Positions 44,348-54,279 are shown, counted from the stretch's first letter. The stretch: DNA of 64,000 bases from Endomicrobiales bacterium (GCA_016929635.1 JAFGIL010000056.1:1-64000), one strand, 5' to 3'. Notes: generated from the sequence alone by a model not told the origin. Numbers and translations are program-made.

Positions 44348-44806
44348 TTACCCTAGTTTCTTTAGTTTTAATACCGAGAAAAACAGAATTACTCCTCCGA
44401 TTGTTATGCACGAGTCAGCCACGTTGAAAGCAGGCCAGCTGTATTGTCTTATATGAAAATCCAGAAAATCTATAACGCTGCCCCTTACTATCCTGTCTAT
44501 TAAATTACCTATTGCCCCGGCAAAAATAAGCGCAAAGGAAATCTTCATCCAATCAGATAAAACGTCCTTGTTCTTCTTTATCCAGAAATAAAACACTGTC
44601 AGTATGACAATCGCTAATACTATAAAAAAGATGTTTGCCCCGCGGAATAACCCGAATGCTATTCCCGTGTTTGTTATGTACGTAAGCCGGAAAAAAGGTG
44701 TGATTGGTATTGACTGACCCAAAAAAAGGTTAGTGCGCACCAGATACTTTGTTATCTGGTCTGCCAGAATTATTAATAAGATATAGTTTAGGTGCTTTTT
44801 CTGCAA
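44348..44806 (-). CDS. lspA: Lipoprotein signal peptidase (signal peptidase II)
   Basis: The product is 152 residues with four TM helices. DQITKYLV, NTGIAFGLF, GNLIDRIVRGSVIDFLDF and FNVADSCITIG carry the catalytic Asp pair and conserved Asn. It removes the signal peptide after lipidation. The only start in frame is TTG (44806) and no ribosome binding site is clear. The repeat at 44831-44898 lies just upstream. Confidence 0.94.
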   Translation of the reverse strand: MQKKHLNYILLIILADQITKYLVRTNLFLGQSIPITPFFRLTYITNTGIAFGLFRGANIFFIVLAIVILTVFYFWIKKNKDVLSDWMKISFALIFAGAIGNLIDRIVRGSVIDFLDFHIRQYSWPAFNVADSCITIGGVILFFSVLKLKKLG

Positions 44807-44830
44807 ATTTCAAAAAACTAAAGATCATTA

Positions 44831-44898
44831 GATTGCTTCGTCGTTTCACTCCTCGCAATGACATTAATTTGTCATTGCGAGCCGAAGGCGAAGCAATC
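44831..44898. repeat. Intergenic hairpin repeat, word GATTGCTTCG...CATTGCGAG
   Basis: Left arm GATTGCTTCG and TCGCAATGACA, right arm TGTCATTGCGA and CGAAGCAATC, with a short loop (TTAAT) at the tip. The arms are perfect at both ends with a variable middle, a form common in dispersed bacterial MITE/REP-like elements. It lies between ileS and lspA. Confidence 0.8.
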
Positions 44899-44927
44899 TT
44901 TACATGATTGAATTTCTAAACGTAACT

Positions 44928-47744
44928 CTATACGTTACTTCCAACTTTAGTTTCCTCAAGAGTTTTTAAACAACGGCTGCAAAGATTGCCGCCGAACTTA
45001 TTATTATTGTTGACATCCTCGGTAAATCTCCAGCAGCGTTCGCATTTATTAAACTTCGATTTACCTTGCTGATTTACTGCGGTTTCCGAGGACTTATCGG
45101 CACATTCCTTTAATTCAATATCCCAGTTCCCCATCACTGACTGCGTCAGCTCTTTCTCATCGGCAAGGAACTTATCGTTTTGTGAATATAGAATTTCCAG
45201 CTTTCCTTCCATATTCGAGCCGATTATTTTGTCCTTCCTTAATTCCTCAAATTTTATAAGCACTGAATCCCTGGTTTTCGAAAGTTTTTTCCATTTATCA
45301 TCTAATTCTTTGGAAAAAACATATTTTTCATTGATTTCCGGACGCGAAGCCAGGAAAACTGATTCCTCGCAGTTTTTGTCTATCTTGCCCAGCTCCTGCC
45401 ATACTTCTTCGGAAGTAAAGGAAAGTATCGGGGCAAGAAGCCGTGCTAAAGCGGAACATATCTCAAAAAGAACGGTTTGCGCGCTTTTTCTTGATTTCCA
45501 GTTCTGGCCGTCGCAATAAAGCGTATCTTTCAGCACGTCCAGGTAAAACCCGCTTAAAAACACAGTACAAAACTGATTAATGGACACTGCTGCTTTATGA
45601 AACTCATAGGAATCATAGGCATTATTAACCTGCTTGATAACTTCCTGCAATTTATAAAGTGCAAACCTGTCAATCTCCCTCATGTCTTTGTAAGCAACCT
45701 TGTCTTTATCTATTGAAAAATCCCAGATATTCCCTAACAAAAACCGGAGCGTGTTCCTGATTTTTCTGTAAGTATCCGTGAGACCCTTGAGAATCTCCTG
45801 AGAAATCCTTATATCCTCGCGGTAATCGCTTGTAGCAACCCATAACCTTAAAATATCGGCACCGTATTTATCTATTACTTCCTGCGGATATATCACGTTG
45901 CCCAGGGATTTAGACATCTTCTTGCCTTCGCCGTCAACAACAAATCCGTGCGTTAAAACTTCTTTATAAGGAGCTTTCTCCCTTAAGGCAACCGCAGGTA
46001 TCAAAGACGTCTGAAACCAACCCCTGTGCTGGTCGCTCCCTTCAAGATACATATCGCACGGCCACTCCAAACCTTCGAAGTTTCCGCTTGCCAGAACTGC
46101 CTCATGGGAGACGCCGGAGTCGAACCACACATCCAGAATATCCTGTTCCTTTTTGAACTCAGTTGAGCCGCATTTAGGACACCTCACAACCACTCCCTCA
46201 AGTATCTCTTCTATGGACTTCTCAAACCATATGTCGGAACCATGCTGGCTGAATAAATCTACGACCCTGTTTATAACGTCATCGTCTAAAATAGGCTGAT
46301 TGCACGCTTTGCAATATACAACAGGAATCGGAACTCCCCACAATCTCTGCCTGCTTAAACACCAGTCAGGCCTGGATTCAACCATTCCTATAATACGGTT
46401 CCTGCCGTATGACGGCACCCATTTTACTTTATCAATGGTTTCTTTCATTCTATTTCGAAGTTCATTATGTTCAACGCTCAAAAACCACTGCTCAGTTGCG
46501 CGGAATATAATAGCTCTCTTGCATCTCCAGCAATGCGGATATGAATGAGTGAGTTTTTCTTCAAAAAGAAGCGCTCCTGAGGATTTCAGTTTTTCTATTA
46601 TAAGATGATTCGCAGCAAATACCTTATGCCCCTTAAACTCTCCTGCCTCATCCGTGAAAACTCCCTTGTCGTCAACAGGCGAGATAATAGGAAGGCTGTA
46701 TTTCAAGCCAACCTGATAGTCTTCCTGCCCGTGTCCCGGCGCTATATGCACAACACCTGTACCGTCATCCAGGCTGACAAAATCCCCGAGCACCCCCACT
46801 GACTGGCGATCAACCAAAGGATTCTGGCACCTGATTCCTTCTAAATCAGTGCCCATAAACTCATTAAAAATCTTATATTCCTTTGACTTGAGGCTTTCAG
46901 CAACAACAGGAAGAAGCCTTTTTGCCATTATCAGATTCTCTGTTTTGTTCTCCGGCAGCTCTATTTTGACGTTTACATAATCAGCTTCTGATTGAAAAGC
47001 CAGTGCAACGTTTGCAGGCAATGTCCAGGGGGTAGTAGTCCATATAAGAACAGATGCCTTCTCTTCCACCTTCCCTTTTAAAGCGTCAGGGATCTCTTTT
47101 ATCTGAAATTTAACAAAAACGGAGTGTGAAATATGGTCTGCATACTCAACTTCAGCGTCTGCCAGAGCTGTTTCACATGTTGGGCACCAATAAACCGGTT
47201 TTTTCTGGCGATAGATATATCCTTTCTTGACTAAATCGCCGAATACTTTTACTATGACACCCTCATATTTAGGGTTCATCGTGAGGTAAGGATTATACCA
47301 GTCCCCGAATACACCCAGACGCTTAAACTCATTTCGCTGAATATCAATGAATTTATTTGCAAACTCCGCTGCCTTTTTTCTGAAATCCACAAGATTCACC
47401 TTGTGTTTGTCAGCCTTCATCTCCTTCATTAAAGCCTGTTCTATGGGAAGGCCGTGGCAGTCCCATCCCGGGGTATACGGCGAGTCATAGCCGGCCATAA
47501 CCTTGAATTTCACGATTATATCCTTAAGGATTTTATTTAACGCGGTTCCCAGATGTAGACGGCCGTTTGCATAAGGCGGCCCGTCATGCAGAAGAAATTT
47601 TTTTTTGCCTTTGCTCTTCTGGCGCATCTTCCTGTAAATATCGAGTGTTTCCCATTTCTCTATTTTTTCCGGCTCGCGCTTTGACAGGCCCGCTTTCATG
47701 GGAAAATCGGTTTTTGGTAAATTTACGGTTTTTGAATAATCCAT
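44928..47744 (-). CDS. ileS: Isoleucyl-tRNA synthetase
   Basis: The product is 938 residues. PYANGRLHLGTALNKI is the HIGH box region, KMSKSLGN the KMSKS loop, and a zinc-binding Cys4 motif (CERCWRF ... CSRC) closes the C-terminus. The GWDCHGLPIE and WCLSRQRLWG motifs are typical. It charges tRNA-Ile and edits valine. No T-box leader is visible in the eight bases before the next gene. It precedes lspA in the transcript. Confidence 0.97.
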   Translation of the reverse strand: MDYSKTVNLPKTDFPMKAGLSKREPEKIEKWETLDIYRKMRQKSKGKKKFLLHDGPPYANGRLHLGTALNKILKDIIVKFKVMAGYDSPYTPGWDCHGLPIEQALMKEMKADKHKVNLVDFRKKAAEFANKFIDIQRNEFKRLGVFGDWYNPYLTMNPKYEGVIVKVFGDLVKKGYIYRQKKPVYWCPTCETALADAEVEYADHISHSVFVKFQIKEIPDALKGKVEEKASVLIWTTTPWTLPANVALAFQSEADYVNVKIELPENKTENLIMAKRLLPVVAESLKSKEYKIFNEFMGTDLEGIRCQNPLVDRQSVGVLGDFVSLDDGTGVVHIAPGHGQEDYQVGLKYSLPIISPVDDKGVFTDEAGEFKGHKVFAANHLIIEKLKSSGALLFEEKLTHSYPHCWRCKRAIIFRATEQWFLSVEHNELRNRMKETIDKVKWVPSYGRNRIIGMVESRPDWCLSRQRLWGVPIPVVYCKACNQPILDDDVINRVVDLFSQHGSDIWFEKSIEEILEGVVVRCPKCGSTEFKKEQDILDVWFDSGVSHEAVLASGNFEGLEWPCDMYLEGSDQHRGWFQTSLIPAVALREKAPYKEVLTHGFVVDGEGKKMSKSLGNVIYPQEVIDKYGADILRLWVATSDYREDIRISQEILKGLTDTYRKIRNTLRFLLGNIWDFSIDKDKVAYKDMREIDRFALYKLQEVIKQVNNAYDSYEFHKAAVSINQFCTVFLSGFYLDVLKDTLYCDGQNWKSRKSAQTVLFEICSALARLLAPILSFTSEEVWQELGKIDKNCEESVFLASRPEINEKYVFSKELDDKWKKLSKTRDSVLIKFEELRKDKIIGSNMEGKLEILYSQNDKFLADEKELTQSVMGNWDIELKECADKSSETAVNQQGKSKFNKCERCWRFTEDVNNNNKFGGNLCSRCLKTLEETKVGSNV

Positions 47745-47752
47745 AGTCTCTC

Positions 47753-48250
47753 TTATTTAAATTTATCCGGGAAGAGTATCTTGTTTATCAACTCTGCCAG
47801 GTCGTGGAAATTATCGTTTTTCCTGAAAAATATGGGATTTACTTCTTCCCCTTTTGTTTTTCTCTCCAGCATTCTTTTTAACCTGAAAATAGGGCCGACA
47901 ATCCTGTGTGAATAGTAAATATTGGCAATAAAAAGAATCAATACGTTCAGCAGAAGAATTGCCAGAAGCGGCTTCCAGAGCAACTGGAAATACGTGTATA
48001 CTTTTGCCTTTAACATATACTGCCTTAAGTATTCAGGGCTTGTTATGTCGATTTTATTTTCCTCCGCCCATGCTTCCATCTCACTGGCAGTCGGAGGTTT
48101 TAATAAAAATCCCTGTTTCACTTCATACACTTTCCAGACAAAAATAGTTATAAATATCAGAAAAAATGTAAAAAACAGCAATGTCAGGTTCCTTAAGAAA
48201 AATGAATACTGAAACTTTTTGTCAATGATAAATTTTGTTCTAAACTGCAT
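47753..48250 (-). CDS. Two-TM HAMP-like membrane protein without output domain
   Basis: The product is 165 residues: a cytoplasmic basic start, TM1 (~20-42), a short loop, TM2 (~88-112), then YYSHRIVGPIFRLKRML, the typical HAMP/linker pattern, and a DNFHDLAELIN helix. It stops there, with no kinase, cyclase or methyl-accepting part. It resembles short orphan HAMP proteins found in other bacteria and may modulate a partner. It is between mtnA and ileS. Confidence 0.7.
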   Translation of the reverse strand: MQFRTKFIIDKKFQYSFFLRNLTLLFFTFFLIFITIFVWKVYEVKQGFLLKPPTASEMEAWAEENKIDITSPEYLRQYMLKAKVYTYFQLLWKPLLAILLLNVLILFIANIYYSHRIVGPIFRLKRMLERKTKGEEVNPIFFRKNDNFHDLAELINKILFPDKFK

Positions 48251-48267
48251 ATTAGTTTAATCACCAC

Positions 48268-49284
48268 CTAACTTAAAGTTAAATTCCTGGGTTTAAATAC
48301 ACCCTTTTCTGTTATTATTGCCGTTATGTATTTATTTGGTGTTACATCAAAAGCCGGATGGCGTGCTACAGTCCCTATAGGCGCAATTCTGTTTCTGTTA
48401 ATATTAACAACCTCTTCTGTCGAACGCTCCTCGATTTCGATCCTGGAGCCGCAGGATATAGAAAAATCTATGGAAGATGTCGGGGCAGCAACGTAAAAAG
48501 GAATTTTATGATGCTTTGCAAGTACCGCTAAAGAATACGTCCCTATTTTGTTAGCCACGTCTCCATTGCTGGCTATCCTATCAGCGCCCACTATAATTGC
48601 GTCTATCGCGCCCATCTGCATGAAATGCCCTGCCATATTATCGGTTATAAGAACAAAAGGTATTCCTTCCTGCTTCAGCTCCCATGTTGTCAGGCGTGCT
48701 CCCTGCAGGTAGGGCCGGGTTTCATCTACAAATACCATTTTGACTTTTCTTTTTTCAAACGCCGAACGAATAATCCCCAAAGCCGTACCGTAACCGGCAG
48801 TCGCAAGGGCTCCCGCATTGCAATGTGTAAGAATCCTGGAATTCTTTCTTATAAGCCTGGCGCCGTTGGCTCCAATTTTCTTATTAACTTGAACGTCGTT
48901 TTCAAAGATATCAAAAACCTCTTTTTTTAACCTGGCACGAAGCTCATCTACAGATTTGTAAGAACCTCTAATTAAACTCTGCATCCTGTCCAAAGCCCAG
49001 AAAAGATTAACAGCTGTCGGGCGCGTCGAGCCCAGAAGATTTATTGCTTTTTCCAGATGCCTTTTTAATTCTTTAACACTGTTAAAACTCTTTTCGCATG
49101 AAGCTATATATACGCCAAAAGCAGCCGCGACCCCGATTGCAGGCGCTCCTCTAATAGCCATATCTTTTATTGTTTTTGCAACTTTGGTATGATTATTACA
49201 AAGAATGTACTTTGTTTTAAGGGGCAACAGACGCTGGTCCAATATATACAAATTATTCTGGTTCCAATATAAAGTCTTGATCAT
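48268..49284 (-). CDS. mtnA: S-methyl-5-thioribose-1-phosphate isomerase
   Basis: The product is 338 residues. RGAPAIGVAAAFG, HCNAGALATAGYGTALG, VDETRPYLQGARLTTWEL and GADRIASNGDVANKIGTY are characteristic. It converts methylthioribose 1-phosphate to methylthioribulose 1-phosphate in methionine salvage. No other mtn gene is nearby. No ribosome binding site; an AT-rich repeat-like stretch precedes the ATG. Confidence 0.94.
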   Translation of the reverse strand: MIKTLYWNQNNLYILDQRLLPLKTKYILCNNHTKVAKTIKDMAIRGAPAIGVAAAFGVYIASCEKSFNSVKELKRHLEKAINLLGSTRPTAVNLFWALDRMQSLIRGSYKSVDELRARLKKEVFDIFENDVQVNKKIGANGARLIRKNSRILTHCNAGALATAGYGTALGIIRSAFEKRKVKMVFVDETRPYLQGARLTTWELKQEGIPFVLITDNMAGHFMQMGAIDAIIVGADRIASNGDVANKIGTYSLAVLAKHHKIPFYVAAPTSSIDFSISCGSRIEIEERSTEEVVNINRNRIAPIGTVARHPAFDVTPNKYITAIITEKGVFKPRNLTLS

Positions 49285-49287
49285 ACA

Positions 49288-49320
49288 GAAATTTCAAAGT
49301 TCAAATTCTTGAATTTTCGA
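49288..49320. repeat. Short intergenic TTCAAATTC/GAATTTTCG repeat-like stretch
   Basis: GAAATTTCAAAGTTCAAATT then CTTGAATTTTCGA, a degenerate inverted repeat of the same word style as that at 57960-58064. It lies between yggU and mtnA and abuts the mtnA start. Weak on its own. Confidence 0.35.
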
Positions 49321-49333
49321 TACTTACAGGGGT

Positions 49334-49597
49334 TTAAGGCACTGTTTCTAAAACTTCTTCCAGTTCTTCCTCGGACCTGCCGCAGATTTCGATTGTTTTT
49401 TCCCTGCCCCTTTCCCCTTTGCGCAAAAAAACCATTCTGCGCTTAACGTCGAAAAATTCAGCTAAAAAACAGCAGAGTTCTTCATTAGCTTTGCCCTCAA
49501 CAGCCGGAGCTGATATTTTAACACGCAGGATAGAACCAATCCTGCCGACTACGTCATTCCTGCTTGAATTCGGAATTACTCTTACTTTAATGATCAT
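49334..49597 (-). CDS. yggU: YggU/DUF167-family protein
   Basis: The product is 87 residues from the ATG at 49597 (GGGAGGGG upstream), not the TTG six codons earlier. VRVIPNSSRNDVVG and KISAPAVEGKANEELC are the DUF167 signature. Molecular role unknown; it often sits near proC and yggS, as here. Confidence 0.9.
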   Translation of the reverse strand: MIIKVRVIPNSSRNDVVGRIGSILRVKISAPAVEGKANEELCCFLAEFFDVKRRMVFLRKGERGREKTIEICGRSEEELEEVLETVP

Positions 49598-49625
49598 TTT
49601 TTCTACCCCTCCCAATATTGAGTAA

Positions 49626-50438
49626 TCAATCGCTCAGTTTAAATGCCCTGTTGCGGGCTTCCTGTACTGCTTTTATGAATATATTTAAGAATTTATTTTT
49701 TTCCAAGTGTTTTATTGCTGCCTCTGTTGTTCCTCCGGGGGACGTAACTCTCTTCCTTAATTCAGAAGAAGAAACGGACAAGCTATTAAGCATTTTACCT
49801 GAACCCAAAATAGTCTGGTATGTAAGACTCTTAGAGACTTCCTTTGACAGCCCTATCTTTTCTCCTGCTTTCTCCATAGCTTCAGACAAATAGAAAACGT
49901 ATGCCGGTCCCGAGCCGGAGAGAGCTGTAACAGCATTTATCTTGTTCTCCGGCAGCTCAACAACCAATCCCACGGTTTTGAACAGATTAGATGCCAGATT
50001 CATGTATCTCTTACTTGCCCATCTTCCCTTTGATATGGCAATTGCGCCCAAACCCAATAAAGCAGGCGTATTCGGCATGCTTCTTATAACAGGAGTGCCT
50101 TTCGCCAGGTATTTTTCAATTTTTCCGGCACTAACTCCCGCTGCTATTGAAATTACTAGCTGGGAAGCATTAATCAATGAACTTATTTCATCCAGCAATT
50201 CTTTCATATTCTGCGGCTTGACGCAGATAAAAATAATACTACACTTTTTAACCGTTTCTTTGTTACTTCCGGAGATATTAACTTTATATTTGCTTTTTAT
50301 GTACTTTAATCTTTTTTCACGTACATCACTTGCATAAATATCTCTTTTTGAAACCAATCCGCTTTCAACCAAACCCCGAATCAAAGCCTCTGCCATATTC
50401 CCTGCGCCGAGAAAAGCTATTTTTTTCTTTATTTTCAT
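49626..50438 (-). CDS. proC: Pyrroline-5-carboxylate reductase
   Basis: The product is 270 residues. Rossmann FLGAGNMAEALIRGL, SMPNTPALLGLG and the C-terminal TSPGGTTEAAIKHLEKN are diagnostic. It makes proline from pyrroline-5-carboxylate with NAD(P)H. It lies between yggS and yggU, the usual cluster. Confidence 0.96.
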   Translation of the reverse strand: MKIKKKIAFLGAGNMAEALIRGLVESGLVSKRDIYASDVREKRLKYIKSKYKVNISGSNKETVKKCSIIFICVKPQNMKELLDEISSLINASQLVISIAAGVSAGKIEKYLAKGTPVIRSMPNTPALLGLGAIAISKGRWASKRYMNLASNLFKTVGLVVELPENKINAVTALSGSGPAYVFYLSEAMEKAGEKIGLSKEVSKSLTYQTILGSGKMLNSLSVSSSELRKRVTSPGGTTEAAIKHLEKNKFLNIFIKAVQEARNRAFKLSD

Positions 50439-50445
50439 TTTACTC

Positions 50446-51132
50446 TCATTGATAATTTCGTGCCCCGAAAATAGCAGTACCGATTCTGACCATGTTCGAG
50501 CCTTCTTCTATTGCTACCTCAAAATCGTTAGACATCCCCATTGAAAGAATGTTAAAATCAGCAGCCTTGCTATTTTCGCGGATCTTGTTAAAAATCTCTT
50601 TTGCTTTCTTAAAATACGGCCTGTAGCTCTCTTTATCATCAAAATATGGCGCCATAGCCATAATACCCAGCACTCTTAAATTCTTTAAATCCTCAATTTT
50701 ACTTAAAAAACTTACCGCCTCTTCCTCTGATAAACCAAACTTGGTTTCTTCTTCCGATACTTTTATTTCAAGCAGACAATCCTGGATTTTATTTATTTTT
50801 GCCGCAGATTTATTTATTTCCTGCGCCAATCTCAAGCTGTCAACGGACTGAATCACATCAAACAACTCGACCGCTTTTTTGGCTTTATTAGTCTGCAAAT
50901 GCCCTATAAAATGCTTCTTAACCGCGGCCGGCAAATCGCCTATCTTACTTTGTGCTTCCTGCACTTTATTCTCGCCTATTTCATCTATACCGGACTGGAT
51001 TGCTTCTTTAACCCTCTCAACAGGCACCGTCTTGGTCACTGCAATGACTGAGATATCACCCGGATTACGATTACTGCGCCTGCATGCATCAGCAATTTTA
51101 TTTTTAATTAAATCAATATTATCTTTTATCAT
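50446..51132 (-). CDS. yggS: YggS-type PLP homeostasis protein
   Basis: The product is 228 residues from the ATG at 51132 (a TTG one codon earlier is less likely). ISVIAVTKTVPVERVKEAI carries the PLP Lys; FIGHLQTNKAK and MGMSNDFEVAIEEGSNMVRIGTAIFG (in part) follow. It binds PLP and keeps amino-acid and B6 pools balanced; no catalytic activity is known. Confidence 0.95.
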   Translation of the reverse strand: MIKDNIDLIKNKIADACRRSNRNPGDISVIAVTKTVPVERVKEAIQSGIDEIGENKVQEAQSKIGDLPAAVKKHFIGHLQTNKAKKAVELFDVIQSVDSLRLAQEINKSAAKINKIQDCLLEIKVSEEETKFGLSEEEAVSFLSKIEDLKNLRVLGIMAMAPYFDDKESYRPYFKKAKEIFNKIRENSKAADFNILSMGMSNDFEVAIEEGSNMVRIGTAIFGARNYQ

Positions 51133-51241
51133 CAAATATTGCTTGATATAACAAATAATTTTGTTATTCAGGCTTAGGCCAAAATATATACCCCCCCATT
51201 TTAGGATAATTCTTGATTATATCATATTTTTATATAAAAAT

Positions 51242-51276
51242 AAAGCCCTTATCCTGTTTTACAGGATAAGGGCTTT
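51242..51276 (-). terminator. Rho-independent terminator of groES-groEL
   Basis: A 15-bp perfect stem, AAAGCCCTTATCCTG and its complement, around a 5-base loop, with ATTTTTAT following on the minus strand. It begins ~20 bases after the groEL stop codon. Confidence 0.9.
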
Positions 51277-51296
51277 GTATATCTAAACAGCCGGAA

Positions 51297-52937
51297 TTAC
51301 ATCATTCCGGGCATTCCGCCTCCACCCATGGGTGGCATTGGCGGCATTCCATCTTTTTTCTCCGGCACATCAGTAATCAAAACCTCGGTTGTAAGTAGTA
51401 ATCCGGAAATCGATGCCGCGTTCTGCAGTGCAGAGCGGGTCACTTTAACAGGATCAACTATTCCTGCTTTTATCATATCTTCCTCATACTGCCCTGATTC
51501 AGCGTTAAATCCATAACTTGAAGACTTGCTCTTTTTAACATTCTGGACAATTATGGAACCTTCAACGCCGGCGTTGTCTGCAATCTGCCTGATAGGAGCT
51601 TCCAGTGTTTTTCTGACTATATTTATACCTACCTGCTCATCTTGGTCAGCACCTTTAAGCTTCTCAACTGCTATCTGGGCGCGAAGAAGGGCCACGCCGC
51701 CGCCGGCAACAATTCCTTCCTCAACTCCCGCGCGAGTTGCATGCATTGCATCCTCAACCTTGAACTTCTTTGCTTTCATCTCGGTCTCGGTTGCAGCTCC
51801 GACGTTTATAACAGCTACTCCACCTACAAGCTTTGCAAGCCTTTCCTGAAGTTTTTCTTTGTCATAGTCTGACTTTGTCTCTTCTATCTGCTTGCGGATC
51901 TGGGCGATACGCTTATCAATATCTTTTTTGTCTCCTGCACCTGAAACTATGGTTGTATTTTCCTTGTCCATTACCACGCGTTTTGCCTGTCCAAGCATAG
52001 TAAGATCAGCTTTATCAAGCTTCATTCCGGTTTCTTCCGAAATAACCATACCGCCGGTTAGAATTGCTATATCCTGAAGCATCTCTTTGCGCCTGTCTCC
52101 GAATCCCGGAGCCTTTGTTGCGGCAACCTTCAGCGTTCCTCTGAGTTTGTTTACTACAAGGGTTGCCAAAGCTTCCCCTTCAACATCCTCTCCTACAAGG
52201 ACAAACTGCTTTCCGGTCTGGACAATCTTTTCAAGCAACGGAAGAATCTCCTGCATTGAGGAGAGTTTCTTATCCGTAATTATTATATAAGGATCGTCAA
52301 TAACTGCTTCCATTCTCTCGGCATCTGTTACAAAATAAGGAGAGATGTATCCGCGGTCAAACTGCATTCCTTCAACAAGGTCTTTTGTTGTTTCAGCAGA
52401 CTTGCCTTCCTCAACCGTAACAACTCCGTCTTTTCCCACCTTATCCATAACATCAGCTATCAGGTTGCCTATCTCTTTATCGTTAGCTGAGATAGAGGCA
52501 ATCTGTGCGATCTCTTCCTTTGTCTTTACCTGCTTTGCGTTCTTTTTTATCTCTTCAATCACAAGATTAACAGCTTTATCAATACCCCTTTTGATGTGTA
52601 TGGGATTAGCACCTGCAGTAATGTTCCTTAATCCTTCGTTAAGCATCGCCTGTGCCAGAATAGAAGCTGTTGTTGTTCCGTCTCCGGCCACATCGTTTGT
52701 TTTTGATGCAACCTCTTTTACCAGCTGGGCGCCCATGTTTTCATAAGGGTCTTCCAGCTCTATTTCTTTTGCAATGGTTACTCCGTCGTTCGTGACCGTA
52801 GGAGAACCGAACTTTTTATCTAAAACCACATACCGGCCCTTCGGGCCCAATGTGACCTTAACTGCGTTTGCCAGTTTATCTATTCCATTCTTTATCAATC
52901 TCTGAGCTTCATCAGTATATGCTATCTGCTTTGCCAT
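51297..52937 (-). CDS. groL: Chaperonin GroEL
   Basis: The product is 546 residues, the normal length. [43 protein letters not shown] and GGGVALLRA are all standard, and the tail ends in the GGM/PPM-rich repeat [12 protein letters not shown]. It forms the 14-mer folding chamber with GroES and uses ATP. It follows groES by 21 bases with good ribosome binding sites, as an operon. Confidence 0.98.
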   Translation of the reverse strand: MAKQIAYTDEAQRLIKNGIDKLANAVKVTLGPKGRYVVLDKKFGSPTVTNDGVTIAKEIELEDPYENMGAQLVKEVASKTNDVAGDGTTTASILAQAMLNEGLRNITAGANPIHIKRGIDKAVNLVIEEIKKNAKQVKTKEEIAQIASISANDKEIGNLIADVMDKVGKDGVVTVEEGKSAETTKDLVEGMQFDRGYISPYFVTDAERMEAVIDDPYIIITDKKLSSMQEILPLLEKIVQTGKQFVLVGEDVEGEALATLVVNKLRGTLKVAATKAPGFGDRRKEMLQDIAILTGGMVISEETGMKLDKADLTMLGQAKRVVMDKENTTIVSGAGDKKDIDKRIAQIRKQIEETKSDYDKEKLQERLAKLVGGVAVINVGAATETEMKAKKFKVEDAMHATRAGVEEGIVAGGGVALLRAQIAVEKLKGADQDEQVGINIVRKTLEAPIRQIADNAGVEGSIIVQNVKKSKSSSYGFNAESGQYEEDMIKAGIVDPVKVTRSALQNAASISGLLLTTEVLITDVPEKKDGMPPMPPMGGGGMPGMM

Positions 52938-52958
52938 ATAAACTCACCTCCTAAAATT

Positions 52959-53246
52959 TTATTCGATAATTCCAAGTATGTCATCCTGATTCATAATGAG
53001 GTATTCCTTATCGTCAATTTTTACCTCAGTTCCTGAGTACTTCCCGTAAAGGATCTTATCCCCTACCTTCACGTCCAAAGGAATAACCTTGCCGTCATCG
53101 TTCACTTTTCCTTTTCCAACCGCAACAACTTCCCCTTCCTGCGGCTTTTCTTTGGCAGTATCCGGAATGATAATGCCGCCTTTCTTAACTTCCTTCTGTT
53201 CCAGGGCTTTAACAACCACCCTGTCTCCTAATGGCTTGATTTTCAT
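52959..53246 (-). CDS. groS: Co-chaperonin GroES
   Basis: The product is 95 residues. It starts [30 protein letters not shown] and [16 protein letters not shown] show the mobile loop and core. It caps GroEL. GGAGG precedes the ATG and a consensus promoter with a CIRCE element is upstream. Confidence 0.98.
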   Translation of the reverse strand: MKIKPLGDRVVVKALEQKEVKKGGIIIPDTAKEKPQEGEVVAVGKGKVNDDGKVIPLDVKVGDKILYGKYSGTEVKIDDKEYLIMNQDDILGIIE

Positions 53247-53281
53247 AGAAAAATCACCTCCTAAGTTTTTTGTTTTTTATA

Positions 53282-53308
53282 CTAGCACTCACTATTTGCA
53301 AGTGCTAA
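53282..53308 (-). promoter_or_regulatory. CIRCE operator (HrcA site), proximal copy
   Basis: On the minus strand TTAGCACTT-N9-GAGTGCTAG, matching consensus TTAGCACTC-N9-GAGTGCTAA at 16 of 18 arm bases. It begins at the end of the -10 box of the groES promoter, so HrcA binding would block initiation. hrcA is not in the window. Confidence 0.9.
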
Positions 53309-53336
53309 TTATACATAAACAAATTAAATTTGTCAA
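53308..53336 (-). promoter_or_regulatory. Perfect sigma-70 consensus promoter of groES-groEL
   Basis: On the minus strand TTGACA (53331-53336), a 17-base spacer and TATAAT (53308-53313), identical to the consensus at all twelve positions. The CIRCE element begins on the last base of the -10. Confidence 0.92.
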
Positions 53337-53412
53337 TACCCATAATAAATTTTTTTTAGCCCGATTCTGTCGTCGGAAAACTAAAATCCAGTTCGTTAAT
53401 GCAATAAAAAAA

Positions 53413-53439
53413 TTAGCACTCGTTATTTACAAGTGCTAA
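53413..53439 (-). promoter_or_regulatory. Second CIRCE-like element, also terminator-like
   Basis: On the minus strand TTAGCACTT-N9-GAGTGCTAA, 17 of 18 consensus arm bases. It is flanked by A6 and followed by T7, so the RNA would fold as a terminator for the gene at 53473-54231. It lies about 105 bases upstream of the first CIRCE. Whether HrcA, a terminator or both act here is open. Confidence 0.75.
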
Positions 53440-53472
53440 TTTTTTAAAACCTAAAAATTATATTATTTCAGA

Positions 53473-54231
53473 TTAGAACTTCAATCCTAATCCTGCTGTG
53501 TAACCTATATTTCCGTTAGCCATGGATCCCCCGAGTTGAATATAAGTTAAAGGAACCAGGCTTACATTCACACCCGCTTCAACCCTGAATCCTGTCGCAC
53601 TTCCCTCTGCATCTGAAATGATTGTGGAATCAGGATTTATCTTGGTGGAATCCATACCAATACCCGCGTAAGGAGTTATAACAGGCAAATTAAACGACAC
53701 TACTCCTGATGCGCTCAATGTTGTTGCCTTGAATTTATTTACCCCCGCACTGACGTCCAATTGGTTGTAAACTGCCTGAACGGAAAGACAAGGAAGCCCC
53801 GGTATTGCACTCTTAAAAATACCATACCTCACTCCTGCGCCAATCATTGTAGAATCGTTGTACGATGTGAACCTGGCTATCAAATCAATCTTTGCGGGAA
53901 GCCCCAGCTCGGCCTGTAAAATCGGCAGTAAAACCGTATCAAAGTCAGCTTGTTTGATTATTATATTATCATCATTCACTTTCACAGCCGGTATATGGAT
54001 ACCAACATCAAAACCCGGGATTCCCAGGGCCTTACCCTGATGAAAACAGCCCCCTCCCAATAATGCCCCTAAGTCCTTGGCAAATTCATCCAGGCGTTCT
54101 TCAGCTATTGCCTTGACCTGGCCTGCCAGCTGGCTTTGAAATTCATCAAACGGGTTGCCTGCAAAAACCAGATTTACTCCAACTGTCAAGCAGATTGCTG
54201 ACAGTAACATTTTCCTTACAATTGCTCTCAT
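53473..54231 (-). CDS. Secreted outer-membrane-like protein, function unknown
   Basis: The product is 252 residues. A signal peptide (ending VNLVFA) precedes an N-terminal helical section with GALLGGGCF, then alternating strands and a final AGLGLKF. No family is recognised. AAGGAGGAG precedes the ATG and a possible promoter is at 54280-54308; a CIRCE-like terminator follows it. Confidence 0.6.
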   Translation of the reverse strand: MRAIVRKMLLSAICLTVGVNLVFAGNPFDEFQSQLAGQVKAIAEERLDEFAKDLGALLGGGCFHQGKALGIPGFDVGIHIPAVKVNDDNIIIKQADFDTVLLPILQAELGLPAKIDLIARFTSYNDSTMIGAGVRYGIFKSAIPGLPCLSVQAVYNQLDVSAGVNKFKATTLSASGVVSFNLPVITPYAGIGMDSTKINPDSTIISDAEGSATGFRVEAGVNVSLVPLTYIQLGGSMANGNIGYTAGLGLKF

Positions 54232-54279
54232 AATTCTCCTCCTTATTTATGTTGATTTATCAATGACTTTTTAATTATA

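Noticed and set aside
44831..44898. An insertion sequence at the hairpin between ileS and lspA
   Set aside because: 68 bases with no transposase; better described as a small dispersed repeat.
47745..47752. T-box leader for ileS
   Set aside because: Only eight bases separate ileS from the upstream gene, with no room for a leader.
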